Source: Roseobacter sp.
GTDB taxonomy: Bacteria; Pseudomonadota; Alphaproteobacteria; Rhodobacterales; Rhodobacteraceae
Length of the DNA: 52,886 nt
Assembly (NCBI RefSeq): GCF_024639605.1
Contig: NZ_JAHEHZ010000005.1
Location: 1-52,886, forward strand
Reading direction: 5' to 3'
Each line of letters starts with the position of its first letter. Positions within the stretch are counted from its first letter, which is position 1. This document shows, one piece after another, positions 45,936 through 52,886 of this stretch. Position numbers and translations under genes: made by a program. The notes beneath the pieces were generated by a model. It saw only the letters and a program-made list of their open reading frames with translations, did no database searches and was not told the DNA's origin.

Positions 45936-46190
45936 TTACGGGCAGGCCGCCGTATAACGCGAGCCATCCGGGTTCTGATAAACGCAGGATCCGCTGGCGG
46001 TGCGCCCGAGATAATTACCAGCCAGAGCGCCGGCAACGCCGCCGACGATGGCACCGGTCGCGCGGTCATCATCGTTGACAGCGGCACCAAGTGCCGCACC
46101 GGCCGTCGCCCCGGCAAGTGTGCTCTGATCCTGAGTGGCGCAGGCAGAGAGGCCGGCAACGAGCGGCAGTGCTATAAACAGTTTTTTCAT
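45936..46190 (-). CDS. Small glycine-zipper 2TM lipoprotein
   Basis: The 84-residue product is a lipoprotein with the lipobox LSAC at residues 14-17. A Rick_17kDa/glycine-zipper segment follows (GATAGAALGAAVN, then GAIVGGVAGALAGNYLG), and the tail GSCVYQNPDGSRYTAAC has two cysteines. Such proteins lie in or at the outer membrane. The function is unknown. Confidence 0.85.
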   Translation of the reverse strand: MKKLFIALPLVAGLSACATQDQSTLAGATAGAALGAAVNDDDRATGAIVGGVAGALAGNYLGRTASGSCVYQNPDGSRYTAACP

Positions 46191-46260
46191 TACAGTAACT
46201 CCTTTGGGAACGGCAAAACGCCGTGCCCGGCACAGAAGTTCCCGTTGAAATGCGACAGCA

Positions 46261-46288
46261 AAAAGCCCCGGACGGTGCCGGGGCTTTT
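46261..46288 (-). terminator. Terminator after tpa
   Basis: AAAAGCCCCGG and CCGGGGCTTTT form an 11-bp stem around a 6-base loop, giving T-runs on both strands. It lies 27 bp past the tpa stop and also separates tpa from the lipoprotein gene downstream. Confidence 0.93.
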
Positions 46289-46314
46289 CAGATGCGGCTC
46301 AGAAAGCAGATGTA

Positions 46315-47706
46315 TCAGCCAAAGACGCGGGTCAGGGCCTCGTCTACCGCGTGACAGATGTGATCGATATCATCATTTTTCGCGATCAGAGCGGGTGAAA
46401 AACACAGCGTGTTGTTTTTACCTGGCAGAGAGCGGTTGGTCATACCGATGATCACGCCCTGCTGCATGCAGTCTGCAACGACAGCCTGAACCTGTTTTTC
46501 AACCATAGGCTTGCGGCTCTCGCGGTCTTCGACAAGCTCGGCGCCAAGGAAGAGACCCTTGCCGCGCACCTGACCGATGACGGCATGTTTGTCGGCCAGC
46601 GCGTTCAGCTGGTCGAGCATATAAGCGCCCATGCGTTCAGTGTTGCCCAGCAGATCCTCGTCTTCGATGATCGCCATGTTTTCGAGCCCTGCGGTGGGAC
46701 CTGCTGTGCAGCCCCCGAAGGTCGAGATATCGCGGAAGTAATCCATCGGGTCGGAGGCGTCGGTTTTGAAGAGGTCAAACACCTTTTCGTTGGTCACAAG
46801 GCAGGCAATGGCGGCATAGCCGGAGGCCACACCCTTGGCCATGGTCACCATGTCCGGTTCCACACCGTAATGCTGATAGCCGAACCACTTGCCTGTACGG
46901 CCAACGCCGCAGACGACCTCGTCGATGTGCAGCAAAATATCGTATTTGCGGCAGATTTCCTGAACGCGCTGCCAGTAGCCGTCGGGCGGCACGATCACCC
47001 CGCCGCCTGCGGTCACCGGCTCAAGGCAAAGCCCGCCCACTGTATCGGGACCTTCGGCGAGGATGACCTTTTCGATCTGATCCGCCGCCCAGACGCCGTA
47101 GTTCTCCTGCGGCGCGCCGTCCTGCTCAAAAGCACGGTACTCAAGGCAATGCGGCACGCGCACAAACCCGGGCGTAAAGGGCCCGTACTGCGCGTTGCGC
47201 TCGTCCTGGCCGCCCGCCGAGAGGGCGGTGATGGTGGTGCCGTGGTAGTCACGGTCGCGGTAAAGCACCTTGTGCTTTTCGCCACCGTAGCGTTTGTGCG
47301 CAATCTGCCGGACCATCTTGAAGGCCTTCTCATTGGCCTCCGAGCCGGAATTACAATAATAGACGCGGCTCAGGCCGGGCATTTTCGAGATCAGCTTTTC
47401 GGCGAACATCGAGCCGGGTATCGAGCCTGCGGAACCGGCAAAGTAGTTCAGTTTGATCAGCTGGTCGCGCACCGCATTGGCGATTCGCTCGCGACCGTAC
47501 CCCACGTTCACAGTCCAGACACCGCCGGAGACTGCGTCGAGGTGCTCCTTGCCCTTCTGATCCCAGACTTTCATGCCACGCCCTTCGACGATGATGCGCG
47601 GATCGGTCGTCTCATAGGGTTTGTGCTGGCTCAGGTGATGCCAGATATGCGCGCGGTCCGCCTCGACGATGCGCGACAGGTCGTTCTCATTGAAATTGCC
47701 GTCCAT
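46315..47706 (-). CDS. tpa: Taurine-pyruvate aminotransferase
   Basis: Tpa transfers the amino group of taurine to pyruvate, giving sulfoacetaldehyde and alanine. The 463-residue product is a class III PLP aminotransferase with CNSGSEANEKAFKM, DYHGTTITALS, the HIDEVVCGVGRTG cofactor aspartate and the Schiff-base lysine in TMAKGVASGY. The length and the N-terminus HIWHHLSQHKPY agree with Tpa. It is divergent from tauABC, and two TauR-like boxes lie 93-125 bp upstream. Confidence 0.93.
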   Translation of the reverse strand: MDGNFNENDLSRIVEADRAHIWHHLSQHKPYETTDPRIIVEGRGMKVWDQKGKEHLDAVSGGVWTVNVGYGRERIANAVRDQLIKLNYFAGSAGSIPGSMFAEKLISKMPGLSRVYYCNSGSEANEKAFKMVRQIAHKRYGGEKHKVLYRDRDYHGTTITALSAGGQDERNAQYGPFTPGFVRVPHCLEYRAFEQDGAPQENYGVWAADQIEKVILAEGPDTVGGLCLEPVTAGGGVIVPPDGYWQRVQEICRKYDILLHIDEVVCGVGRTGKWFGYQHYGVEPDMVTMAKGVASGYAAIACLVTNEKVFDLFKTDASDPMDYFRDISTFGGCTAGPTAGLENMAIIEDEDLLGNTERMGAYMLDQLNALADKHAVIGQVRGKGLFLGAELVEDRESRKPMVEKQVQAVVADCMQQGVIIGMTNRSLPGKNNTLCFSPALIAKNDDIDHICHAVDEALTRVFG

Positions 47707-47798
47707 GGGTCAGGCCTTTCTGAATGAATAGAATCAGGTGAAATCGGAGCGCGTACGATCCGCATGACACCGATATGAATGTTTTTTACGCCCCCGAA

Positions 47799-47831
47799 GT
47801 AGGGCCAGATGCCTGGCAAACGTAACGCCAG
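47799..47831 (-). promoter_or_regulatory. Candidate TauR operator before tpa
   Basis: On the minus strand, CTGGCGTTAC (47831-47822) and CTGGCCCTAC (47808-47799) form a direct repeat 23 bp apart, matching the TauR half-site at seven and eight of ten positions. The spacing is almost the same as at xsc (22 bp) and the orientation relative to the gene is the same. Confidence 0.6.
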
Positions 47832-48154
47832 TTCAGGGCGCCATACAAGCAATTCAGTCGCCATGCATCTGAAAACACCGTGATATCCTCAGATCCGGCA
47901 GGTGAACGCTCATAACCCGGGCAAGTTGCGCTACCTTGCCAGAAACGCGGTCTCCACGCAACGCAGGCATCGTTCAGATGTATCGCTTCGGCAGGGGATG
48001 CCCCGGGGATACCTTAGCGTCCGGCAGTCCTGTCGCCCGTCAGACGTACGCCGGAGCGGTTGCACGCGCCTCTGTAACCGGTACCTTGTCACTGATGAAA
48101 ATCCCGCGAGCATGCCGGATCAGTCTGGCTCCGGCGTCCGGCATGCAGTCCCGA

Positions 48155-48164
48155 CTGGACTCAT
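48155..48164 (+). promoter_or_regulatory. Single TauR-like decamer upstream of tauA
   Basis: CTGGACTCAT matches the TauR half-site at eight of ten positions and, with the following GC, resembles the box at tauR (CTGGACTTATGC). A good second copy at 22-23 bp is not visible, and the tauA start is about 340 bp away, so this is weaker than the xsc and tpa sites. Confidence 0.3.
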
Positions 48165-48499
48165 GCAGTAAGCGAAAGTGGTCATTTAATATTCGCCGGC
48201 ATCAACAGCACTATGCGCGCGGGTCGGGTATAATCCTGAGGCGGAGCATCCTGCCGGCCTGCCGGATTTGCATTTCCGGAAACGGACTTTCCGGAGTTCC
48301 AAAACCGCAGAACGGAGTAAGGACGAAAATCAGGCAGTCTCATCTGAATGGCCGGATTGTTTCAATAATGCCCTTGCGGGCAGGAACATTCTGACATTGG
48401 ATAATCCGGTGCAAAGAAAAATAGGGCGGTGACAAACCGTCTCGCACCATAAAACAGCCGGCCCGGGAAGGGTTGGGAATGATCAACGGGAGAAACACA

Positions 48500-49510
48500 A
48501 TGATCAAAAAGACAGCATGTGCATTTGTCGCGGGCGCCGTGATGGCCGTCAGCGCACAAACAGCAGCAGCAGACGGACACGGTGAAATCACCGTCGGATA
48601 CTTCCTTGAGTGGCCGATGCCTTTCCTCGCAGCAAAAGCCTCCGGTGCCTATGACGAAGCGCTGGGCATGAAAGTGAACTGGGTTTCCTTCGAAACCGGA
48701 ACGGCGATGTCGGCGGCGATGGCGTCGGGCGATGTTCAGCTTTCCGTGTCCCAGGGTGTGCCGCCCTTCGTTGTCGCCACCTCCGGCGGTCAGGACATCC
48801 AGATCGTGGACGTTGCGGTTTCTTATTCGGACAATGACAACTGTGTTGTGGCCGAAGCGCTGGAAATCGACAAGGACAGCGCGGGCGAACTGGCAGGCAA
48901 GAAAGTCGCCGTGCCGCTGGGCACCGCAGCACACTATGGCTTCCTGCGCCAGATGGACCACTTTGGCGTTGATCTTGCCTCGCTGCAGATCGTTGACATG
49001 GCACCGCCCGAGGGCGCGGCTGCTCTGAGCCAGGGCGCGGTTGATTTCGCCTGCGGCTGGGGCGGTGGTCTGTCCCGGATGAAGGAATACGGCAACATCC
49101 TTCTGACCGGTGATGAGAAACAGGAACTTGGCATTCTGGTTTTTGACGTAACTTCTGCACCTGCGTCCTACATCGCCGAGAACGGTGATGTCGTTGCGAA
49201 ATTCCTCGGTGTGACAGCCGCGGCAAACGCAGAGTGGAAAGCTAACCAGAGCGACGAGATGCTGGCGGTAATCGCGGAGCAGTCCGGTATGGACGTCGAA
49301 GCGGCACGCGCCTCGATCGCGGGCTTTAAGTTCCCGTCCGTTGAGGAGCAGCTATCTTCCAATTGGTTTGGCGGCAACGCGGCCCCCTTCATGAAAGGCG
49401 TGGCCGACGTGTTCGTGGAAGCGGGTTCGATTGACTCGGCGCTCGACAGCTATGCAGACACAGTGAACACCGGACCGCTCGAAGCCGTAGCGGCAGCCGG
49501 CGGCTCCTGA
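48500..49510 (+). CDS. tauA: Taurine ABC transporter, substrate-binding protein
   Basis: TauA is the periplasmic taurine-binding protein of the importer. The 336-residue product has a Sec signal peptide (about 1-24, ending TAAA) and then ITVGYFLEWPMPF. Its TauA/SsuA-fold core includes the SGDVQLSVSQGVPPFV and VDFACGWGGGL segments. ACGGGAG precedes the ATG at 48500. A strong hairpin just after the stop probably lets tauA mRNA exceed that of tauBC. Confidence 0.92.
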   Translation: MIKKTACAFVAGAVMAVSAQTAAADGHGEITVGYFLEWPMPFLAAKASGAYDEALGMKVNWVSFETGTAMSAAMASGDVQLSVSQGVPPFVVATSGGQDIQIVDVAVSYSDNDNCVVAEALEIDKDSAGELAGKKVAVPLGTAAHYGFLRQMDHFGVDLASLQIVDMAPPEGAAALSQGAVDFACGWGGGLSRMKEYGNILLTGDEKQELGILVFDVTSAPASYIAENGDVVAKFLGVTAAANAEWKANQSDEMLAVIAEQSGMDVEAARASIAGFKFPSVEEQLSSNWFGGNAAPFMKGVADVFVEAGSIDSALDSYADTVNTGPLEAVAAAGGS

Positions 49511-49516
49511 ACAATG

Positions 49517-49543
49517 AACGGCGCGGGTCACACCCGCGCCGTT
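49517..49543 (+). terminator. Intercistronic stem-loop between tauA and tauB
   Basis: AACGGCGCGGGT and ACCCGCGCCGTT form a perfect 12-bp stem with a 3-base loop, followed by TCACTTT. It lies 7 bp after tauA inside a 120-bp gap. It is best read as a partial terminator or a 3'-protecting hairpin, as often found after binding-protein genes. Confidence 0.75.
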
Positions 49544-49630
49544 TCACTTTGAAGACCTGAAGAAAGACCAGAGGCGGGATGATGTCTGCCCGGTCAGCAG
49601 CCCCCGCGCGGGGCAGAAGGTGGGGACAAC

Positions 49631-50437
49631 ATGACCGGATTATCCATAAAAAATCTGTCGATGCGTTTTGAGTTGCCGGGCGGAGATCATGTCCAGGCGC
49701 TGCAGGATGTGTCGCTTGATCTCAAAGCCGGCGAGTTGCTGAGCGTGCTGGGCCCGTCGGGCTGTGGCAAGACCACGCTTCTGAACATCGTGGCAGGCTT
49801 TCTGGCGCCCACCAGCGGTGAGCTGATCCTGAACGGGCACAAGATCAAAGGCCCGGATGCCGAACGCGGCATGGTGTTTCAGCAGGGCGCGCTTTTTGAG
49901 TGGATGTCCGTGCGCGAAAATGTTGCCTTTGGCCCCTCGATGAAGGGCACGCCGAAAAAAGATAAAGACGCGACCGTGAACCATTTGCTGGATGTGGTAG
50001 GTCTGCAGGACTTCAAGGAAAAGGCGGTCTATGAGCTCTCAGGCGGGATGCAGCAGCGTGTGGCGCTGGCGCGCTGTCTGGCCAATGACCCGGACGTCAT
50101 TCTGATGGATGAACCGCTGGGCGCGCTCGATGCGCTGACCCGCGAAAAGATGCAGAGCCTCGTGCTTAAGCTCTGGAAAGAGACCGGCAAGACGATCATT
50201 CTGATCACCCACTCGGTGGAAGAGGCGCTGCTGCTGGGCGAGCGACTGATCGTGATGGCGCCGCGCCCGGGGCGGATCCACAAGGAATACCGGCTGCCTT
50301 TTGCGGAGCTTGGCGTGAATGCCGATCTGCGCGAGGTGAAAAAGCACCCTGAGTTCGGCCCGCGCCGTGAAGAGATCCTGAACATGATCTGGGATATGGA
50401 AGAAGAGATTATGGGCGGAAAGGAGGACGCGGCATGA
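49631..50437 (+). CDS. tauB: Taurine ABC transporter, ATP-binding protein
   Basis: The 268-residue ATPase powers taurine import. Walker A is GPSGCGKTT at residues 41-49. The Q-loop is in MVFQQGALFEW. The signature LSGGMQQR is followed by Walker B VILMDEP, the D-loop, and the H-loop in ILITHSVEEA. It starts after a 120-bp gap from tauA and overlaps tauC by ATGA. Confidence 0.94.
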   Translation: MTGLSIKNLSMRFELPGGDHVQALQDVSLDLKAGELLSVLGPSGCGKTTLLNIVAGFLAPTSGELILNGHKIKGPDAERGMVFQQGALFEWMSVRENVAFGPSMKGTPKKDKDATVNHLLDVVGLQDFKEKAVYELSGGMQQRVALARCLANDPDVILMDEPLGALDALTREKMQSLVLKLWKETGKTIILITHSVEEALLLGERLIVMAPRPGRIHKEYRLPFAELGVNADLREVKKHPEFGPRREEILNMIWDMEEEIMGGKEDAA

Positions 50438-51702
50438 TCCCTCTCATTATATATGTCGCCATCTTCGTTGCGGCCTTTTTCATTGTCACCAAAGTGGTGC
50501 AGAAAGCAGTGCCGGCGGATTATACTTCGCTGAAAACGGTGACTTTTGGTGATGAGAGTGCCGTGCGCCCGAACCGGGCCGCAGGTGTGATTTCGATCCT
50601 GACAATATTCCTGATGTGGGGGATTTTCACGGGCTCTTCCCTGTTGCCGCGGTTCCTGCATGCGCCCGGGCCCTTTGAGGGGACCACGACCTTTACCTAT
50701 ACTGCCCAGGTCGAAGGCCGGGCGCCGGATGATGCGACCGTCACGGTGGTCGTGCACCCGCGCGACGTCGAAACCGAAGCGCCCGGGGTAGAGCCCGGCG
50801 ATGGTTTCGCCAAGAACGACAGCGCGGCGATTGCACAGTGGCGCACCGGCCTGATCAACGTGGCCGGAAACGACGAGATTTCAAAAGGCGACGGCAACAC
50901 GGTGATTGCCATCAACGGGCAAAAGATCGCTCCCGGCCAGACCGTAACCGTAGAAGGCGGCGCTGTGACCCTCAGCGACAAGGGCACACCGAACTTCGAG
51001 CCGGAGCGGGGCTGGCAGATGGAGCCGCTTTATCTGCCCTCCCCCGAGGCTGTCTGGGTACGCACCGGAGAGATCCTGAGAGACGGGTTCCGGAACTTCA
51101 CCCTGCTGGAGCATCTGGGCTATTCGCTGTTCCGGGTTGTGGTGGGCTTTCTGCTGGGGGCTGCTGTTGGCATTCCGCTGGGCTATGCCATGGGTCTGTC
51201 GGACTGGTTCCGCGGCTGGTTTGACCCGATCGTGGAGTTCATGCGTCCGGTGCCGCCGCTGGCACTTATCCCGCTGGTGATCATCTGGGCGGGCATCGGA
51301 GAAGCGGGCAAGATCATCCTGCTCTTTCTCGCGGCCCTCTGGATCATGGCAATTGCCGCGCGCTCGGGCGTGTCCGGCGTGAAGATCTCAAAGGTGCATG
51401 CAGCCTACTCGCTGGGGGCCAGCAAGTGGCAGATCATGCGCTATGTGATCATCCCCAACTCGCTGCCGGAGATCTTTACCGGCGCGCGGGTGGCGATGGG
51501 CGTTTGCTGGGGCACGGTTGTGGCCGCCGAGCTTGTCGCCGCTGAACAGGGCGCGGGCATGATGATCATGACCGCTTCAAAGTTCCAGAACACCGATATC
51601 GTCATCATGGGGATCATCCTCATCGGCGTCATCGGGTTTGGCATCGATATGCTGATGCGATGGGCCGAGCGTCTGCTGGTGCCCTGGAAGGGCAAGGGCT
51701 GA
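50434..51702 (+). CDS. tauC: Taurine ABC transporter, permease (extended form)
   Basis: The C-terminal part (about 215-422) is a normal SsuC/TauC-type permease with the EAA-like loop AAYSLGASKWQIMRYVIIP. It has several membrane helices ending near the C-terminus. The protein has 422 residues, against about 275 for E. coli TauC. The extra N-terminal 200 residues carry two more membrane helices (about 2-22 and 48-70) and a soluble domain of about 130 residues (TFTYTAQVEGRAPDDATVTVV and a repeat-poor beta-rich region). That domain should lie in the periplasm and could contact TauA. Confidence 0.9.
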   Translation: MIPLIIYVAIFVAAFFIVTKVVQKAVPADYTSLKTVTFGDESAVRPNRAAGVISILTIFLMWGIFTGSSLLPRFLHAPGPFEGTTTFTYTAQVEGRAPDDATVTVVVHPRDVETEAPGVEPGDGFAKNDSAAIAQWRTGLINVAGNDEISKGDGNTVIAINGQKIAPGQTVTVEGGAVTLSDKGTPNFEPERGWQMEPLYLPSPEAVWVRTGEILRDGFRNFTLLEHLGYSLFRVVVGFLLGAAVGIPLGYAMGLSDWFRGWFDPIVEFMRPVPPLALIPLVIIWAGIGEAGKIILLFLAALWIMAIAARSGVSGVKISKVHAAYSLGASKWQIMRYVIIPNSLPEIFTGARVAMGVCWGTVVAAELVAAEQGAGMMIMTASKFQNTDIVIMGIILIGVIGFGIDMLMRWAERLLVPWKGKG

Positions 51703-51726
51703 TCCGCTGACCGGTTATTACAATGT

Positions 51727-51746
51727 CGGGGCCCTGCGGGGCCCCG
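51727..51746 (+). terminator. Terminator after tauC
   Basis: CGGGGCCC and GGGCCCCG form an 8-bp stem with a 4-base loop, followed by a T-rich stretch (CATTTTATT). It lies about 25 bp past the tauC stop and ends the tauABC transcript. Confidence 0.85.
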
Positions 51747-51989
51747 GTCCCATTTTATTGCCGGGACGCGCCCTCACCTGTTCCCCGGCGAGGAAACCGG
51801 CCGGAAAACAGCGGTAATCTGCCCGAAATCCGGACAGAGTCCGGGAAGTCACACATTCGTTCATTACCGGTCAATCTCCTTGTGTAATCCCGTGACATGT
51901 TTATCCCTGTGGAAACGAGCGAAAAAAGGCAGGCACCAATGACATCTCAGACCCCCGTTGAGGGCGACATTTCTGCAGGGTCGCCGCCG

Positions 51990-52886
51990 TTGCCGGCTGT
52001 GGCATGGGTGCGCATTCTCGCTCAGTACCGCGAGCCGGACGCATGGCGCTCATCCTTTGAAATCGCCGTCAGCCTGATCCCCTTTGTCGCGATCTGGGTT
52101 CTGGCCTGGGTGGTTCTGCCCGTGAGCGCACTGGCGGCGGTGGCGCTGGCCAGTCTCAATGGTCTCTTTCTGGTGCGTCTTTTCTGCATTCAGCACGACT
52201 GCGGCCACGGGTCGTTTTTCTCTAACCGTAACCTCAGTGACTGGATAGGACGTGCGATCGGGGTGCTGACCCTGACGCCCTACGACGTGTGGCGCAAATC
52301 GCATTCGATGCATCACGCAGGCGCCGGCAATCTTGAACGGCGCGGCATCGGTGATGTTGTGACGCTTACTGTGGCCGAATACCGGGCGCGCAGTCCGTTT
52401 GGGCGGCTGCGGTACCGCGCCTACCGGAACCCGCTGGTACTTTTTGTGCTCGGGCCTGCCTATGTTTTCTACGTTGAAAACCGTCTGCCCTGGGGCATGA
52501 TGAAAGATGGCTGGCGCATCTGGGTCAGCTCTGTCGGAACGACGCTGTCTGCGGCCATCATGATCGGGCTCATTGTGTGGTTCGGTGGCCTGATGCCGGT
52601 GCTGCTGATTTTTGTTCCCACGACACTGGTCGCCGCGACAGTGGGCGTATGGCTCTTTTACGTGCAGCACCAGTTTGAGGAAACCCAGTGGGACCAGCCC
52701 GACGACTGGTCCATGCACGATGCGGCCCTGCATGGCTCATCGCATTATGTCATGCCGGCCTGGCTGCAGTGGTTCACCGCCAATATCGGCATTCATCACG
52801 TGCACCACCTCTACTGCCGCATTCCGTTTTACCGCCTGACGGAAGTATTGCGCGACCACGGCGACCTCGCCCGCGCGCAACGCCTG
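51990..52886 (+). CDS. Fatty acid desaturase (3' end outside window)
   Basis: This is a membrane-bound di-iron desaturase or hydroxylase; the window ends before its stop, leaving 299 codons visible. The three histidine boxes are present: HDCGH (69-73), HSMHH (105-109) and HHVHH (269-273), with hydrophobic segments around them. The family introduces double bonds into acyl chains or carotenoid-like substrates. The start is uncertain. An ATG at 51940 with a good AAGG Shine-Dalgarno is, by my count, one base out of frame with the body, next to a C-run at about 51953. An ATG at 51897 is in frame but lacks a Shine-Dalgarno. The TTG at 51990 has AGGG 9 bp upstream and gives the N-terminus expected for the family. 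Confidence 0.85.
   Translation, partial: MPAVAWVRILAQYREPDAWRSSFEIAVSLIPFVAIWVLAWVVLPVSALAAVALASLNGLFLVRLFCIQHDCGHGSFFSNRNLSDWIGRAIGVLTLTPYDVWRKSHSMHHAGAGNLERRGIGDVVTLTVAEYRARSPFGRLRYRAYRNPLVLFVLGPAYVFYVENRLPWGMMKDGWRIWVSSVGTTLSAAIMIGLIVWFGGLMPVLLIFVPTTLVAATVGVWLFYVQHQFEETQWDQPDDWSMHDAALHGSSHYVMPAWLQWFTANIGIHHVHHLYCRIPFYRLTEVLRDHGDLARAQRL

Larger units (their letters stand above)
47707..48499. other. Long divergent control region between tpa and tauA
   Basis: This stretch of about 790 bp has no credible gene. Open frames at 47902-48171 and 47936-48394 give no recognisable product. It contains TauR-like boxes near tpa (47799-47831), one decamer closer to tauA (48155-48164), a direct repeat TTTCCGGA at 48273 and 48288, and an ACGGGAG Shine-Dalgarno just before tauA. 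It is far longer than two promoters need. Confidence 0.6.

Noticed and set aside
46585-47727. 380-codon plus-strand frame
   Set aside because: Antisense to tpa, whose PLP motifs are intact.
47936-48394. 152-codon frame in the tpa-tauA gap
   Set aside because: The composition is arginine/serine-rich without domain or Shine-Dalgarno, and an overlapping frame of similar length exists. It is better treated as non-coding.

Overview
The window reads as a piece of a Rhodobacteraceae (roseobacter-type) alphaproteobacterial chromosome. The base composition is GC-rich. Genes are tightly packed, often with ATGA stop/start overlaps. The gene set (GlnK-AmtB, MlaA/MlaC, MnmD beside a separate MnmC-like oxidase, a Hint-domain protein, SoeABC next to Xsc-Pta, and a Tpa/TauABC taurine system) is the combination I associate with marine roseobacters. 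No rRNA, tRNA, CRISPR array, insertion sequence, integrase or phage gene was seen.

Positions 1-36000 are mostly housekeeping and envelope genes. From the left they are: a membrane-anchored cyclic-nucleotide-binding protein; glnK-amtB for ammonium; a class A penicillin-binding protein; mlaA-mlaC for lipid transport; and a plus-strand run of ridA-like, GDPD, COG3146 acyltransferase, phhB and mscS. Next come a peroxiredoxin; a ferredoxin-reductase-like flavoprotein with rsmD; map and sfsA; and a four-gene run of a CinA N-domain protein, GNAT, AhpD-like and OmpA. These are followed by a LysR regulator; a FadH-like flavoenzyme; GNAT-rppH; and an operon of nth, a PfkB sugar/nucleoside kinase and GNAT. 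The stretch ends with a Hint protein, an AraC-OGT fusion, an OmpA lipoprotein, an FMN reductase, the split mnmC/mnmD pair with a DMT transporter, a soluble lytic transglycosylase, dapA and an M20 amidohydrolase.

Positions 35231-51702 carry an almost complete taurine dissimilation region. TauABC imports taurine. Tpa transaminates it with pyruvate to sulfoacetaldehyde. Xsc converts that with phosphate to acetyl phosphate and sulfite. Pta makes acetyl-CoA, and cytoplasmic SoeABC oxidises sulfite to sulfate. The MocR-type regulator TauR heads the minus-strand tauR-xsc-pta-soeABC block. Decamers close to the published TauR half-site (CTGGACYTAA) occur as direct repeats 22-23 bp apart upstream of xsc and tpa. 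Related decamers lie at tauR and in the tpa-tauA gap. Three unrelated-looking genes (an NmrA-like protein, a META-domain protein and a glycine-zipper lipoprotein) sit between tauR and tpa. Alanine dehydrogenase, normally needed to recycle the amino acceptor, and a sulfate exporter are not in this window.

The window ends inside a fatty acid desaturase gene. I found no clearly unprecedented multi-gene system. The best leads are the TauR operator layout (one half-site is written into the last codons of tauR), an extended TauC permease with an extra extracytoplasmic domain, the Hint-domain protein, a cyclic-nucleotide protein that may start at a non-canonical codon, and likely NtrC repeats before glnK.
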